Source: Kiritimatiellota bacterium B12222
GTDB taxonomy: Bacteria; Verrucomicrobiota; Kiritimatiellia; SS1-B-03-39; UBA6053
Length of the DNA: 64,000 nt
Direction of reading: 5' to 3'
Assembly (NCBI GenBank): GCA_029719485.1
Contig: CP120722.1
Span: 3,658,001-3,722,000 of the forward strand
The first letter of the stretch is position 1, and each line of letters begins with the position of its first letter. Below, piece by piece: positions 25,595 to 34,146 of the stretch. The notes under the pieces are model-generated. The model saw only the letters and a list, made by a program, of their open reading frames with translations, did not search any database and had not been told where the DNA came from. The position numbers were made by a program, and so were the translations under genes.

Positions 25595-27379
25595 ATGAAA
25601 CGTACCCATACTTGTGGCGAATTAAGCCAGGAACAAATTGGCGAATCCATCGTGTTATGCGGATGGGTCGACACCGTCCGCGATCACGGCGGCATTATTT
25701 TCATCGATTTACGTGACCGTTACGGCATCACGCAAGTGGTTTGCGACCCAGATGATAACGCCGCAGCCACAGAAATTGCGAAATCCACCCGTCCTGAATA
25801 TGTGATTCAAGTCAACGGTACCGTTCGAGGGCGTCCCGCCGACATGGTCAACGCTCGCCTGAGCACCGGTGGCATCGAAGTCATTGGCAATGAAGTCACG
25901 ATCTTAAACCGCAGCAAAACCCCTCCTTTCCCCTTGGAAGAAGAAAAAGCGGACAAAGTGAGTGAAGAACTGCGGATGGAATCCCGTTTCCTCGATCTCC
26001 GTCGTCCCTCCATGCAAAACCGTCTGCGGAAACGCCATAAAATGTCGATCGCCATTCGTAAATTCATGGATGCACAAGAGTTTGTGGAAGTGGAAACCCC
26101 CATTTTAACCAAAAGTACCCCCGAGGGTGCTCGCGATTATTTGGTTCCCAACCGTGTCACTCCCGGCACCTTTTATGCCTTACCCCAAGCACCACAACAG
26201 TACAAACAGTTGCTGATGATGGGCGGAATTGACCGCTATTTCCAAATGGCTCGTTGCTTCCGCGACGAAGATTTGCGTGCCGATCGTCAACCCGAGTTTA
26301 CCCAAATCGACGTTGAAATGTCTTTTGTGGATGCCGAAGATCTCTACGGCATTATCGATGGTCTGCTGGCCTCCGTGATGGAAGCGTCCGGACATCCTGT
26401 TCCTGAATTACCCCTGCCCCGCATCACCTGGCATGAGTCCATGGACCGTTTTGGTTCCGACAAACCTGACTTGCGTTTCGGCTGGGAACTCAAAGATTTG
26501 GCCCCTGTATTCCAAGGTACCCAATTTAAAGTCTTCGGCAAAGTGATCGAAGGCGGTGGCGCAGTGAAAGCCATCAACGCCAAAGGCTTGGCCGGTGTGC
26601 CTATTCGTCAGATCGACGAATGGACCGAATTGGCTAAATCCCATGGCATGGGCGGACTCGCCTACATCCGCGCACAAGAAGACGGCAGCTGGAAATCTCC
26701 CATTGTAAAATTCTTCTCCGAAGCAGAGATCGAAGGCCTCAAAACCACCTTGGATATTGAAGCCGGCGATTTGGTGCTCTTCGCAGCCTCCGACTCCAGC
26801 TTAGTGGTCAATGAATTCCTCGGTCGTCTCCGGATTGAAACTGCAAATCAGGCCGGAATCATTCCTCAGGACGAGTTCAAATTCACTTGGGTCACCGAAT
26901 TCCCCTTATTCGAAACCAACGAAGCTGGTCGCTTGGTGCCCATGCATCACCCCTTCACCTCTCCCCTGCCTGAAGATGCACATCTGTTAGATACCGACCC
27001 TGCCAAAGCGCGGGCCGTGGCGTATGACATCGTGCTCAACGGCGTTGAACTCGGTTCCGGGTCCATTCGTATCCACGATCCGGAACGTCAGGGACAAATG
27101 TTCGATCTGCTCAAAATCTCCGAAGAAGAGAAACAAGATCGCTTTGGTCACCTGCTCAACGCTCTCGCCTACGGCGCACCTCCCCACGGAGGCATCGCCC
27201 TTGGTTTCGATCGTTTGGCGCTACTCATGGCGGGTGGAAACACCATCCGTGACGTCATCGCCTTCCCCAAAAACCATAAAGGCATTGATTTGATGATGGA
27301 CGCGCCCTCCAGCGTAGACGCCAAGCAATTGCATGACGTCCACATTCAACTGGACCTTCCCCCAACAACTGAAGGATAA
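25595..27379 (+). CDS. aspS: Aspartyl-tRNA synthetase
   Basis: A class IIb synthetase of 594 residues, the bacterial length with the GAD insertion. The N-terminal OB-fold anticodon domain has VLCGWVDTVRDHGGIIFIDLRDRYG (in parts). Motif 1 is FMDAQEFVEVETPILTKSTPEG, motif 2 is ARCFRDEDLRADRQPEFTQID (in parts) and motif 3 is GIALGFDRLALLMAG. The GAD region lies at about residues 300-420. AAGGA before the ATG gives a good ribosome site. It charges tRNA-Asp; whether it also handles tRNA-Asn cannot be judged here. lepA follows after 43 bases. Confidence 0.97.
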   Translation: MKRTHTCGELSQEQIGESIVLCGWVDTVRDHGGIIFIDLRDRYGITQVVCDPDDNAAATEIAKSTRPEYVIQVNGTVRGRPADMVNARLSTGGIEVIGNEVTILNRSKTPPFPLEEEKADKVSEELRMESRFLDLRRPSMQNRLRKRHKMSIAIRKFMDAQEFVEVETPILTKSTPEGARDYLVPNRVTPGTFYALPQAPQQYKQLLMMGGIDRYFQMARCFRDEDLRADRQPEFTQIDVEMSFVDAEDLYGIIDGLLASVMEASGHPVPELPLPRITWHESMDRFGSDKPDLRFGWELKDLAPVFQGTQFKVFGKVIEGGGAVKAINAKGLAGVPIRQIDEWTELAKSHGMGGLAYIRAQEDGSWKSPIVKFFSEAEIEGLKTTLDIEAGDLVLFAASDSSLVVNEFLGRLRIETANQAGIIPQDEFKFTWVTEFPLFETNEAGRLVPMHHPFTSPLPEDAHLLDTDPAKARAVAYDIVLNGVELGSGSIRIHDPERQGQMFDLLKISEEEKQDRFGHLLNALAYGAPPHGGIALGFDRLALLMAGGNTIRDVIAFPKNHKGIDLMMDAPSSVDAKQLHDVHIQLDLPPTTEG

Positions 27380-27380
27380 T

Positions 27381-27410
27381 TCGAAATCGAAATCGTAATC
27401 GTAATCGAAC
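27381..27410. repeat. Hexanucleotide microsatellite in the aspS-lepA gap
   Basis: The spacer reads as tandem hexamers, two of CGAAAT then two of CGTAAT, ending CGAA. Short CGAAAT/CGTAAT runs like this are prone to slippage, and this one fills most of the 43-base gap. Confidence 0.75.
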
Positions 27411-27422
27411 CCTAGAAACTTT

Positions 27423-29225
27423 ATGTCCCGCGACCTCTCACATATCCGTAACTTTTCGATCATTGCCCATATTGATCACGGTAAATCCACCTTGGCTGAC
27501 CGCATTTTGCAATTAACCAAGGCCGTCGACGAACGTGACATGACCGAGCAAATGCTTGATGACATGGATCTCGAACGCGAACGGGGCATCACCATCAAAG
27601 CCCACCCGGTTTCGATGTTTTATGATGCCAAGGATGGCCAACGCTACCAGTTCAACCTCATCGATACCCCCGGACACGTGGACTTCTCCTACGAAGTGAC
27701 CCGAAGTCTCGCCGGTTGCGAAGGAGCCATACTGGTGGTGGATGCCGCTCAGGGTGTAGAAGCCCAAACTGTGGCCAACGTCATGTTGGCCATGGAACAG
27801 GAACTCGAAATCATCCCTGTCATCAATAAAATTGATTTGCCCAATGCAGATATCCCTGCGGTAAAAAGACAAGTTGAAGAACTGTTGGCCATTCCCATGG
27901 AAGACGCCATCCCGGTGAGCGCAAAAACGGGCGACAATATCGAAGCCGTTTTGGAAGCCATCGTCGCCAAAGTCCCCCCGCCCACCACCGACGAAAACCA
28001 AGGCACTCGTGCACTGGTTTTTGATTCCTTTTACGACGCCTATCGTGGCGTCGTGACCTATGTGCGGATGTTTGATGGCGACATTGTCCCCCACTCCAAA
28101 ATTCAACTCATGGCCACCGGCAAAGAGTTTGAAGTAAAGGAAGTCGGTGTGTTTAGTCCCGCCATGAGAAAGTTAGACAAACTTTCTGCCGGAGAAACAG
28201 GCTACATCATCGCCAATATCAAAGAATCATCCGATATTAAGATTGGCGACACCATCACCCGTAAAGATCAACCCGCAAAACAGGCCCTGGAAGGCTTCCA
28301 AGAAGTTCATCCCATGGTGTTCTGTGGCGTATATCCCGTAGATGGCTCCGAGTACGAAAAACTCAAGTACGCCATCGAAAAATTATCTTTAAATGACGCC
28401 TCCTTTTCTTCCATCGCCGAATCTTCCGTCGCCCTCGGCTTCGGATTTCGTTGTGGATTTCTCGGACTCCTACACATGGAAATCATCCAAGAACGCCTCC
28501 GTCGTGAATACGACGTGGACATCATCTCCACCTACCCCGGTGTGGTTTACGAAGTGTTCTTAAACAATGGTGAAAAACTCATCATCGACAACCCCGTGCA
28601 TTTGCCAGACCCCACCACCATCGATCACATCGAAGAACCTTTTCTGCGCTGTACCCTCATTTGTCCCAATGAAATGATTGGCGATTTGATGAATCTGATT
28701 CGTGACCGACGCGGCGATATTTCACAAACCGAATCTATTGATGGTGGACGCCTCATCTTGACCGCCCACCTGCCCCTCAACGAAATCGTCATCGACTTCT
28801 ACGACAAACTCAAAAGTCTCAGCCGCGGATACGCCAGCTTTGACTACGAGTATGAAGGCTATAAAGAAAACGATTTGGTGAAAATGGAAATTTTGGTACA
28901 CGGCGAACCTGTAGATGCCTTTGCCGCCATTGTCCATCGTGATAAATCGGTCTCCATTGGTCGAAACATTTGCAAAAAACTGGTGGAAGAAATTCCCCGC
29001 ATGCAATTCCCCATCGCAGTACAGGCCTGCATCGGACGCAACATCATCGCCCGTGAAACCGTACCCGCCTTCCGTAAAGACGTCACCTCACGCTGTTACG
29101 GCGGTGACATCAGCCGTAAACGCAAATTGCTGGAAAATCAGAAAGCCGGTAAGAAGAAGATGAAAATGGTTGGAAAAGTGAACATTCCCCAGGAAGCGTT
29201 CATGAAGATTCTGAAATCCGATTAA
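27423..29225 (+). CDS. lepA: Elongation factor 4 (LepA), back-translocating GTPase
   Basis: A 600-residue translational GTPase with G1 AHIDHGKST, switch RGITIKAHPV, G3 DTPGHVDF, G4 NKIDLPNAD and G5 SAKTGDN. EF-G-like domains II, III and V follow, then the LepA-specific C-terminal domain ending RKRKLLENQKAGKKKMKMVG (in parts). LepA binds the ribosome and promotes back-translocation or 30S biogenesis. It follows aspS on the same strand and is probably co-transcribed. A repeat-rich non-coding stretch follows the stop. Confidence 0.97.
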   Translation: MSRDLSHIRNFSIIAHIDHGKSTLADRILQLTKAVDERDMTEQMLDDMDLERERGITIKAHPVSMFYDAKDGQRYQFNLIDTPGHVDFSYEVTRSLAGCEGAILVVDAAQGVEAQTVANVMLAMEQELEIIPVINKIDLPNADIPAVKRQVEELLAIPMEDAIPVSAKTGDNIEAVLEAIVAKVPPPTTDENQGTRALVFDSFYDAYRGVVTYVRMFDGDIVPHSKIQLMATGKEFEVKEVGVFSPAMRKLDKLSAGETGYIIANIKESSDIKIGDTITRKDQPAKQALEGFQEVHPMVFCGVYPVDGSEYEKLKYAIEKLSLNDASFSSIAESSVALGFGFRCGFLGLLHMEIIQERLRREYDVDIISTYPGVVYEVFLNNGEKLIIDNPVHLPDPTTIDHIEEPFLRCTLICPNEMIGDLMNLIRDRRGDISQTESIDGGRLILTAHLPLNEIVIDFYDKLKSLSRGYASFDYEYEGYKENDLVKMEILVHGEPVDAFAAIVHRDKSVSIGRNICKKLVEEIPRMQFPIAVQACIGRNIIARETVPAFRKDVTSRCYGGDISRKRKLLENQKAGKKKMKMVGKVNIPQEAFMKILKSD

Positions 29226-29749
29226 GGCGTCTCATGGGCCTTTGTGACAGGGTCCCTACACACACGAATCCCAAAGGGATGGCTCTCCAAAGCCCTGTCC
29301 AAAAAGGCGGGTTGGATACCTGATGAAGAATGAAAAGCTGTCCCTACACACACGAATCCCAAAGGGATGGCTCTCCAAAGCCCAGTCCGTAAGGGCTGGT
29401 ATTTGGGGCCGGAGAGAATGGGGAGTGCTGAAAGCACGGCTCTCTCGCTGGCTGACCTAAACTCAACCCGATTTGGAATACACAACTAAATCAAACATGC
29501 TGCTCCATGCAGTAAGAGAGGCGTCCGTAGCGGACTCACATTCAAGAGAGAAGTGTGGATTTAATCCCGAAGGGGCTATAGTATGGACCAAATGCTGAGC
29601 TTGCTCGGCCTGCGGAGCGATCTCATTGCCGATTAAAGTCCATGAAAAGTCACTTCTCCCACAGAAAGGACCAGTCCCCCATGACATCTACGAACTACTG
29701 ACACGGCGAAGCCGCTCGTAACCATTGACAAATGACTACGGACCACTGA
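29226..29749. repeat. Intergenic hairpin-repeat cluster downstream of lepA
   Basis: Non-coding, 524 bases between lepA and lepB. Two direct copies of a roughly 60-base element (about 29252-29312 and 29340-29400) each contain ATCCC-AAA-GGGAT, then GGCTCTCC, then a 6-7 bp second stem. Further hairpins are GTGCT-GAA-AGCAC (29425-29437) followed by GGCTCTCT, GTCCG-TAG-CGGAC (29523-29535), GCTGAGC-TT-GCTCGGC (29594-29609) and CGGC-GAA-GCCG (29704-29714). No open frame here is convincing. Confidence 0.8.
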
Positions 29750-30931
29750 CTAATACACAAATCCAGCCTTATCATCGTGGATCCCACGATTGAAGAAAGG
29801 CCATGGCACAAATACCCCCGTGCCAATAATATTTTTGGCAGGCACTCCGCCAAAATAACGACCATCTAATGAATGGTAGGTATTGTCACCCATCATCAAA
29901 AATTCGTCCTCTCCCAGCAGCAGTTCTGAGCTCGGATCAGCAAATAAAGGGGCCGTGTGGTAACGAGCATAAATTTGCGGAGAAGGATTTGAATACCCTG
30001 AATAGTTTTCGTCTTCGTATTGACGTTCAAACTGCCAAGGCTCATCTACCACCTCACCATCAACGATCAGTCGACCATCCCGTATAGAAATCGTTTCCCC
30101 AGGCAAACCGGTCAGACGTTTAATGTATGCGCTATTCGCCCGTACCAAGGGAAGTCCTGTGGTACTAAACACCACAATATTTCCACGTGATGGACGTACA
30201 AAATTGACACTCACCCGATTCACAATGATATGATCGCCCTGCTTTAACAATCCCTTGGCAATCACATCCCCTTTTTGCACCCGGGTTCCCGGCTCAGGAA
30301 ACCATGGATTTAAAATCGCATGCCAATTGTTTTCAGCACTCGGCTCCTGTTCAAAAATCATATCCTTATGGATTTTGTGATTTTTTCCGCCAATATTAAT
30401 AACGTAATAGGTATCCGCACTTTTCCAAAACTGACTGCCCGGCATCACCCCCGCCGCTTTGGCTTCAATAGACTTATAGCGGGAACCCGTGAGGAGAAAC
30501 TTACCAAAACGGACAGGCACTTTGTCTGTCCAGTTCGGTTCATATTCCGCTTGGGCTGTAATCCCATACAGCGTGGGTTGCATAGAACCAGTGGGAATTT
30601 GATACGGCTGAAAAAAGTAAGTTCTAAACCCCAAGGCTACCGCCAATACCACCACAATCACTTCGACATTTTCCCGCAAGGCATAGGCTTTACGTGGGGC
30701 GGGATGCACATCCCGAGCCAAAGCAGAGGCATTATCCGCCAAGGCGACCCCTTCGGCATAATGTTTCGACTTCAAATGCGCTTTCAAATCTACCTGCAAC
30801 TGCCACAACCGATCCCTAATCTCGGCCGTAATCAAGTCATCTTTCATCCTCCGAGCGTACTTGACCTGAAAAATGGCATGCTCAATGTGTTTACGTTGCT
30901 TTTTTTGTTCAGCAGATTGAAATAAGTTCAT
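29750..30931 (-). CDS. lepB: Signal peptidase I
   Basis: Type I leader peptidase that removes signal peptides outside the inner membrane. It has 393 residues, longer than most. A charged cytoplasmic N-terminus (about 85 residues, helical) is followed by one TM segment (about 89-105) and the catalytic domain. The nucleophile is Ser116 in QIPTGSMQPTL and the general base is Lys271 in YIKRLTGLPGE. Box E is GDNTYHSLDGRYFGGVP. An insertion of roughly 100 residues separates Ser and Lys (155 apart, compared with about 40-55 in short enzymes). The secreted PEP-CTERM and CAZyme proteins of this window are likely clients. Confidence 0.94.
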   Translation of the reverse strand: MNLFQSAEQKKQRKHIEHAIFQVKYARRMKDDLITAEIRDRLWQLQVDLKAHLKSKHYAEGVALADNASALARDVHPAPRKAYALRENVEVIVVVLAVALGFRTYFFQPYQIPTGSMQPTLYGITAQAEYEPNWTDKVPVRFGKFLLTGSRYKSIEAKAAGVMPGSQFWKSADTYYVINIGGKNHKIHKDMIFEQEPSAENNWHAILNPWFPEPGTRVQKGDVIAKGLLKQGDHIIVNRVSVNFVRPSRGNIVVFSTTGLPLVRANSAYIKRLTGLPGETISIRDGRLIVDGEVVDEPWQFERQYEDENYSGYSNPSPQIYARYHTAPLFADPSSELLLGEDEFLMMGDNTYHSLDGRYFGGVPAKNIIGTGVFVPWPFFNRGIHDDKAGFVY

Positions 30932-31002
30932 AAGGGTGAGACCTAGCTATTTTAACCGCAGATGTACACAGATTTAGACGGATGTTTTACTGAAACTGAA
31001 CA

Positions 31003-31038
31003 CAAAATAGGGTTTACGCTCTTCGCAGTAAACCCTAT
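31003..31038 (-). terminator. Terminator of cysJ
   Basis: A perfect 11-bp inverted repeat (ATAGGGTTTAC / GTAAACCCTAT, 10-base loop) at 31007-31038 is followed on the minus strand by TTTTG. It lies about 45 bases beyond the cysJ stop and before lepB, which is read in the same direction. The T run is short, so termination may be partial. Confidence 0.65.
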
Positions 31039-31083
31039 CTGAAATGTCACTGTTTTGTGCATTCGCGTGAAGAACCTTCCGGA

Positions 31084-32895
31084 TCAATAAACATCCCGTT
31101 GATAACGACGGTCTTTTTGAAGTTGTTTGACGTAGGCGTCAGCATCTTCCGCAGATTTACCCCCCTGCTCTTTCACAATATTGATCAAGGTTTGATGTAC
31201 ATCGTGTGCCATGCGACTTTCATCACCGCAGACATAGAAATGAGCACCTTCCTCTAACCATGCGTAGAGCTGTTTGGCCTGTTCCTGCATACGATGTTGC
31301 ACATACAGTTTTTCTTTTTGATCACGACTAAACGCCACATCTACCCGATCCAACACCCCGGTTTTCAACCACTGTTGCCATTCGGTTTGATAAAGGAAAT
31401 CGGTATCAAAGTGTTGCTCACCAAAGAACAACCAGTTTTTGCCCCCCCCTTGGATCTCCCGCTCTTCCACAAAGGAACGGAAAGGTGCAATGCCCGTTCC
31501 AGGTCCCATCATGATCACTGGGGTATCCACTGATGCAGGCAACTTGAAGTTTTTGTTCGCGTCCACATACACTCGAATCGTTTCGTCCAAAGCTACACGA
31601 TCCGCCAAATACGTGGAACAAACGCCTTTACGCATGCGGCCATGAGCTTCGTAGCGGGTAACCCCCACGCAAAGATGCACTTCATCAGGATGCGCATTCA
31701 AACTGGAGGCGATGGAATACAACCGCGGAGGCAATTTACGCAATAAATCTGTAAAATCAGTAAGCGCAAGCCCTTTCACCGGCCAGGTTTTAATCACATC
31801 AATAATTTCGCGACCGTAGAGCCAGTCATTTAATCCATCCGTATTATCAATCAACGTAGAGAGCTCTTTGCTCTGCGCCAAATCGGCATAGGCCCGCAAG
31901 AATGGACGAGTCAAGGTGGTGATTTCGTAGGTCCCCATCAAGGCATCCCGAAAACTTTCAATGCCCCGACTGGTCACCACGTCCTCATCCGCATTAGCTC
32001 CGAGAGCTTCAATGACTTCATCCACGATATCCGCATCATTGCTCGGCACCACCCCCAAGGCATCACCAGGCTGATACACCAATCCGCTGTCTTCCAACGA
32101 CAACTCTAAATGCAACGTTTCTTTAGACGATCCGCGACCATTCAAATTGATCCGTTCTAACAAAGGCGCAGGGAATGGATTCTTTTTATTAAACTCACTG
32201 ACAGCTGCGGTAGCAGCTCCACCCGCAGCCACAGCCACAGGAGCGGCCACCGATGCAGCCAATTTTGCGGAAAACTTTTCAGCCACTTCCGCAATCCAGG
32301 CTTCTGCTTTGTCTTCATAATCGACATCACAGTCTACCCGATCCAACAAACGCGTGCCGCCCAATTCAGCAAAACGCTGGTCAAAATCCTGACCCGTTTT
32401 GCAGTAAAATTCATAACTGGTATCCCCCAACGCCAACACCGCAAAACTGATGCCATCCATCTTAGGAGCACGACGACCATTAATAAAAGCATGCAGATCC
32501 ATCGCGGTATCCGGAGGATCGCCTTCGCCATGGGTACTCACCACCACACATATATTCTTTTCAGCTTTGAGCTTTTGAGTTTTGTAACTGCCCATATCCG
32601 CCAAAGTCGCCGCAACCCCTTTGGCCTGTAAAGCCCCCACCAATTCGCTCGCAACACCTTCCGCATTTCCAGTTTGCGAACCAAATAAGACCGTTACAGA
32701 TTCACTTTCCCCAGCAGCGGCAACCGCTTGCGCAACCGGTGAAACAGCCCCCGCCATCGATGCATTAATGCCCCCAATATACCCGCAAAGCCATGAAGCC
32801 TGATCGGGCGACAAGGTCACCAGCAAATCATTCAGTTTTTGATGTTGTTCCGGTGTCAGAGGTCCGACACCCGCAGCGAGAGGAGGAATGGTCAT
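31084..32895 (-). CDS. cysJ: Sulfite reductase [NADPH] flavoprotein, alpha subunit
   Basis: A 603-residue diflavin reductase. An N-terminal extension (PLTPEQHQKLNDLLVTLSPDQASWLCGYI, in parts) precedes the FMN flavodoxin domain (VLFGSQTGNAEGVASEL, STHGEGDPPDTA, ALGDTSYEFYC). The FAD domain has PRLYSIASS and the NADPH domain MGPGTGIAPFRSFVEER, FFGEQHFDTDF and YVCGDESRMAHDV. It shuttles electrons from NADPH to the CysI hemoprotein encoded 22 kb away. An Ala/Pro-rich linker (AASVAAPVAVAAGGAA) joins the FMN and FAD halves. A terminator-like hairpin follows. Confidence 0.94.
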   Translation of the reverse strand: MTIPPLAAGVGPLTPEQHQKLNDLLVTLSPDQASWLCGYIGGINASMAGAVSPVAQAVAAAGESESVTVLFGSQTGNAEGVASELVGALQAKGVAATLADMGSYKTQKLKAEKNICVVVSTHGEGDPPDTAMDLHAFINGRRAPKMDGISFAVLALGDTSYEFYCKTGQDFDQRFAELGGTRLLDRVDCDVDYEDKAEAWIAEVAEKFSAKLAASVAAPVAVAAGGAATAAVSEFNKKNPFPAPLLERINLNGRGSSKETLHLELSLEDSGLVYQPGDALGVVPSNDADIVDEVIEALGANADEDVVTSRGIESFRDALMGTYEITTLTRPFLRAYADLAQSKELSTLIDNTDGLNDWLYGREIIDVIKTWPVKGLALTDFTDLLRKLPPRLYSIASSLNAHPDEVHLCVGVTRYEAHGRMRKGVCSTYLADRVALDETIRVYVDANKNFKLPASVDTPVIMMGPGTGIAPFRSFVEEREIQGGGKNWLFFGEQHFDTDFLYQTEWQQWLKTGVLDRVDVAFSRDQKEKLYVQHRMQEQAKQLYAWLEEGAHFYVCGDESRMAHDVHQTLINIVKEQGGKSAEDADAYVKQLQKDRRYQRDVY

Positions 32896-33073
32896 AAATT
32901 TTATACCCTAGTAAGTTTATAGAGATTGCGTTATATACGCAAAGGCAGGTAAAAGTCAAATAAAAGGCTACTTGTAATAATACAGCAAATCGGAAAGGCA
33001 AACCGATTCGCCGATGGATAACACTCTCTTGGTGAACGCCCCCCTCATCTACCCACAACCTTTTTTCGCTCCC

Positions 33074-33892
33074 TTAGCGCAAAGACAATAAACGACGGCG
33101 TAAAACCACCAACCCCATTCCCGTAGCAAAAATCAACAGCAAGGAAGAGGGTTCAGGAATTTGACGAAGCTCAAACCCACTAAAGCCCCCTAAAACACCA
33201 TCATCCCGCGTGATTCCGATATATTCCAAATTTTGAACCCCACTAAAGGTGTAGCTATGGGGTATTCCCCCATCGTTATCGCTATGATAAGTGACCGTTC
33301 CATTATGGGTGACCCCATTATAACCACTCTCCAGGGTGAAATCTAAAACAATGGTGTACGTGCGCAATCCAACTCCGTTAATGGCATTCGCCCCCCCTGA
33401 TGCACCAGGCCCATTAAAATAGTCCCCGCTGTCCGAACTAACACGGGTGATGGCAGTGGCTCTTGCTTGAGTACCGTCACTTGCAAAGTCATCGTCCGTG
33501 GCGATTGCCCCAACAAAAAAACCTAGAGAAAGAAAATCCCCACCCGCAACACCCGCGCCCGTTAAGGGATCAAGAGTCGCCGTGAGGGAAAACTTACCGA
33601 CGGCAGTCCCCTTCCGGTCGTTAATGTAACTTCCAAGATAAAGGAGGGCTGAATCACTTTCAGTCCCTACCATACTCCCATCCGCTCTAAAATCATCCGA
33701 AGCCACCCAGGTGGCTGAACCACCCGCAGCGGTAATCTCACTACTGAAAACACCGGCATCCGTCCCGTTTAAGGTTTCAGAACTCAACCCGCCAAAGGCG
33801 TCTGAAATCAACACCATGTCACCAAACGAGATACTGGACAACAGCAACAGCAAAAAGGTCGACACTTTAATAAGAGGGAAGGGAAAATTCAT
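33074..33892 (-). CDS. PEP-CTERM sorting-domain protein
   Basis: A 272-residue exported protein with an N-terminal signal (hydrophobic VSTFLLLLLSSISFG). The body is low in Cys and Lys and rich in Gly, Ser, Asp and Thr, and is predicted to be all-beta. The C-terminus has RQIPEPSSLLLIFATGMGLVV and a basic RRRLLSLR end, the tripartite PEP-CTERM signal recognised by exosortase. The body gives no enzyme motif; it may be a matrix or surface adhesin-like protein. The gene stands alone. No exosortase is in this window. Confidence 0.85.
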   Translation of the reverse strand: MNFPFPLIKVSTFLLLLLSSISFGDMVLISDAFGGLSSETLNGTDAGVFSSEITAAGGSATWVASDDFRADGSMVGTESDSALLYLGSYINDRKGTAVGKFSLTATLDPLTGAGVAGGDFLSLGFFVGAIATDDDFASDGTQARATAITRVSSDSGDYFNGPGASGGANAINGVGLRTYTIVLDFTLESGYNGVTHNGTVTYHSDNDGGIPHSYTFSGVQNLEYIGITRDDGVLGGFSGFELRQIPEPSSLLLIFATGMGLVVLRRRLLSLR

Positions 33893-34146
33893 AATGGGGC
33901 TCCTAATGCTTTCAATGATTCATGGTATAATAACAAAGAGGCTACAATAGAAACATCATAGAAATTTCAACCAGGTAACTCTTATCGGTCAGTCAGCACT
34001 TGCATCCTCCAGCCCCTCTTCCCCCCAACTCTTCAACACGGGGCCATCTCATGCGTATCCTCGCCCGGGACAAATAGACCTTCCCCTCGTCACTTAGATT
34101 TCATAGGATACCTCAAACATTCCTTTCAACACCCACTCCTCCTTCC

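Noticed and set aside
29750-30931. Loss of the catalytic lysine in signal peptidase I (Arg in GDHIIVNRV)
   Set aside because: That segment is not the catalytic box. The general base is the Lys in YIKRLTGLPGE, which is present.
33062-33090. Terminator of the PEP-CTERM gene at 33.1 kb
   Set aside because: A short CGCT/AGCG stem is followed on the transcribed minus strand by A, not T, so it is not a rho-independent terminator in that direction.
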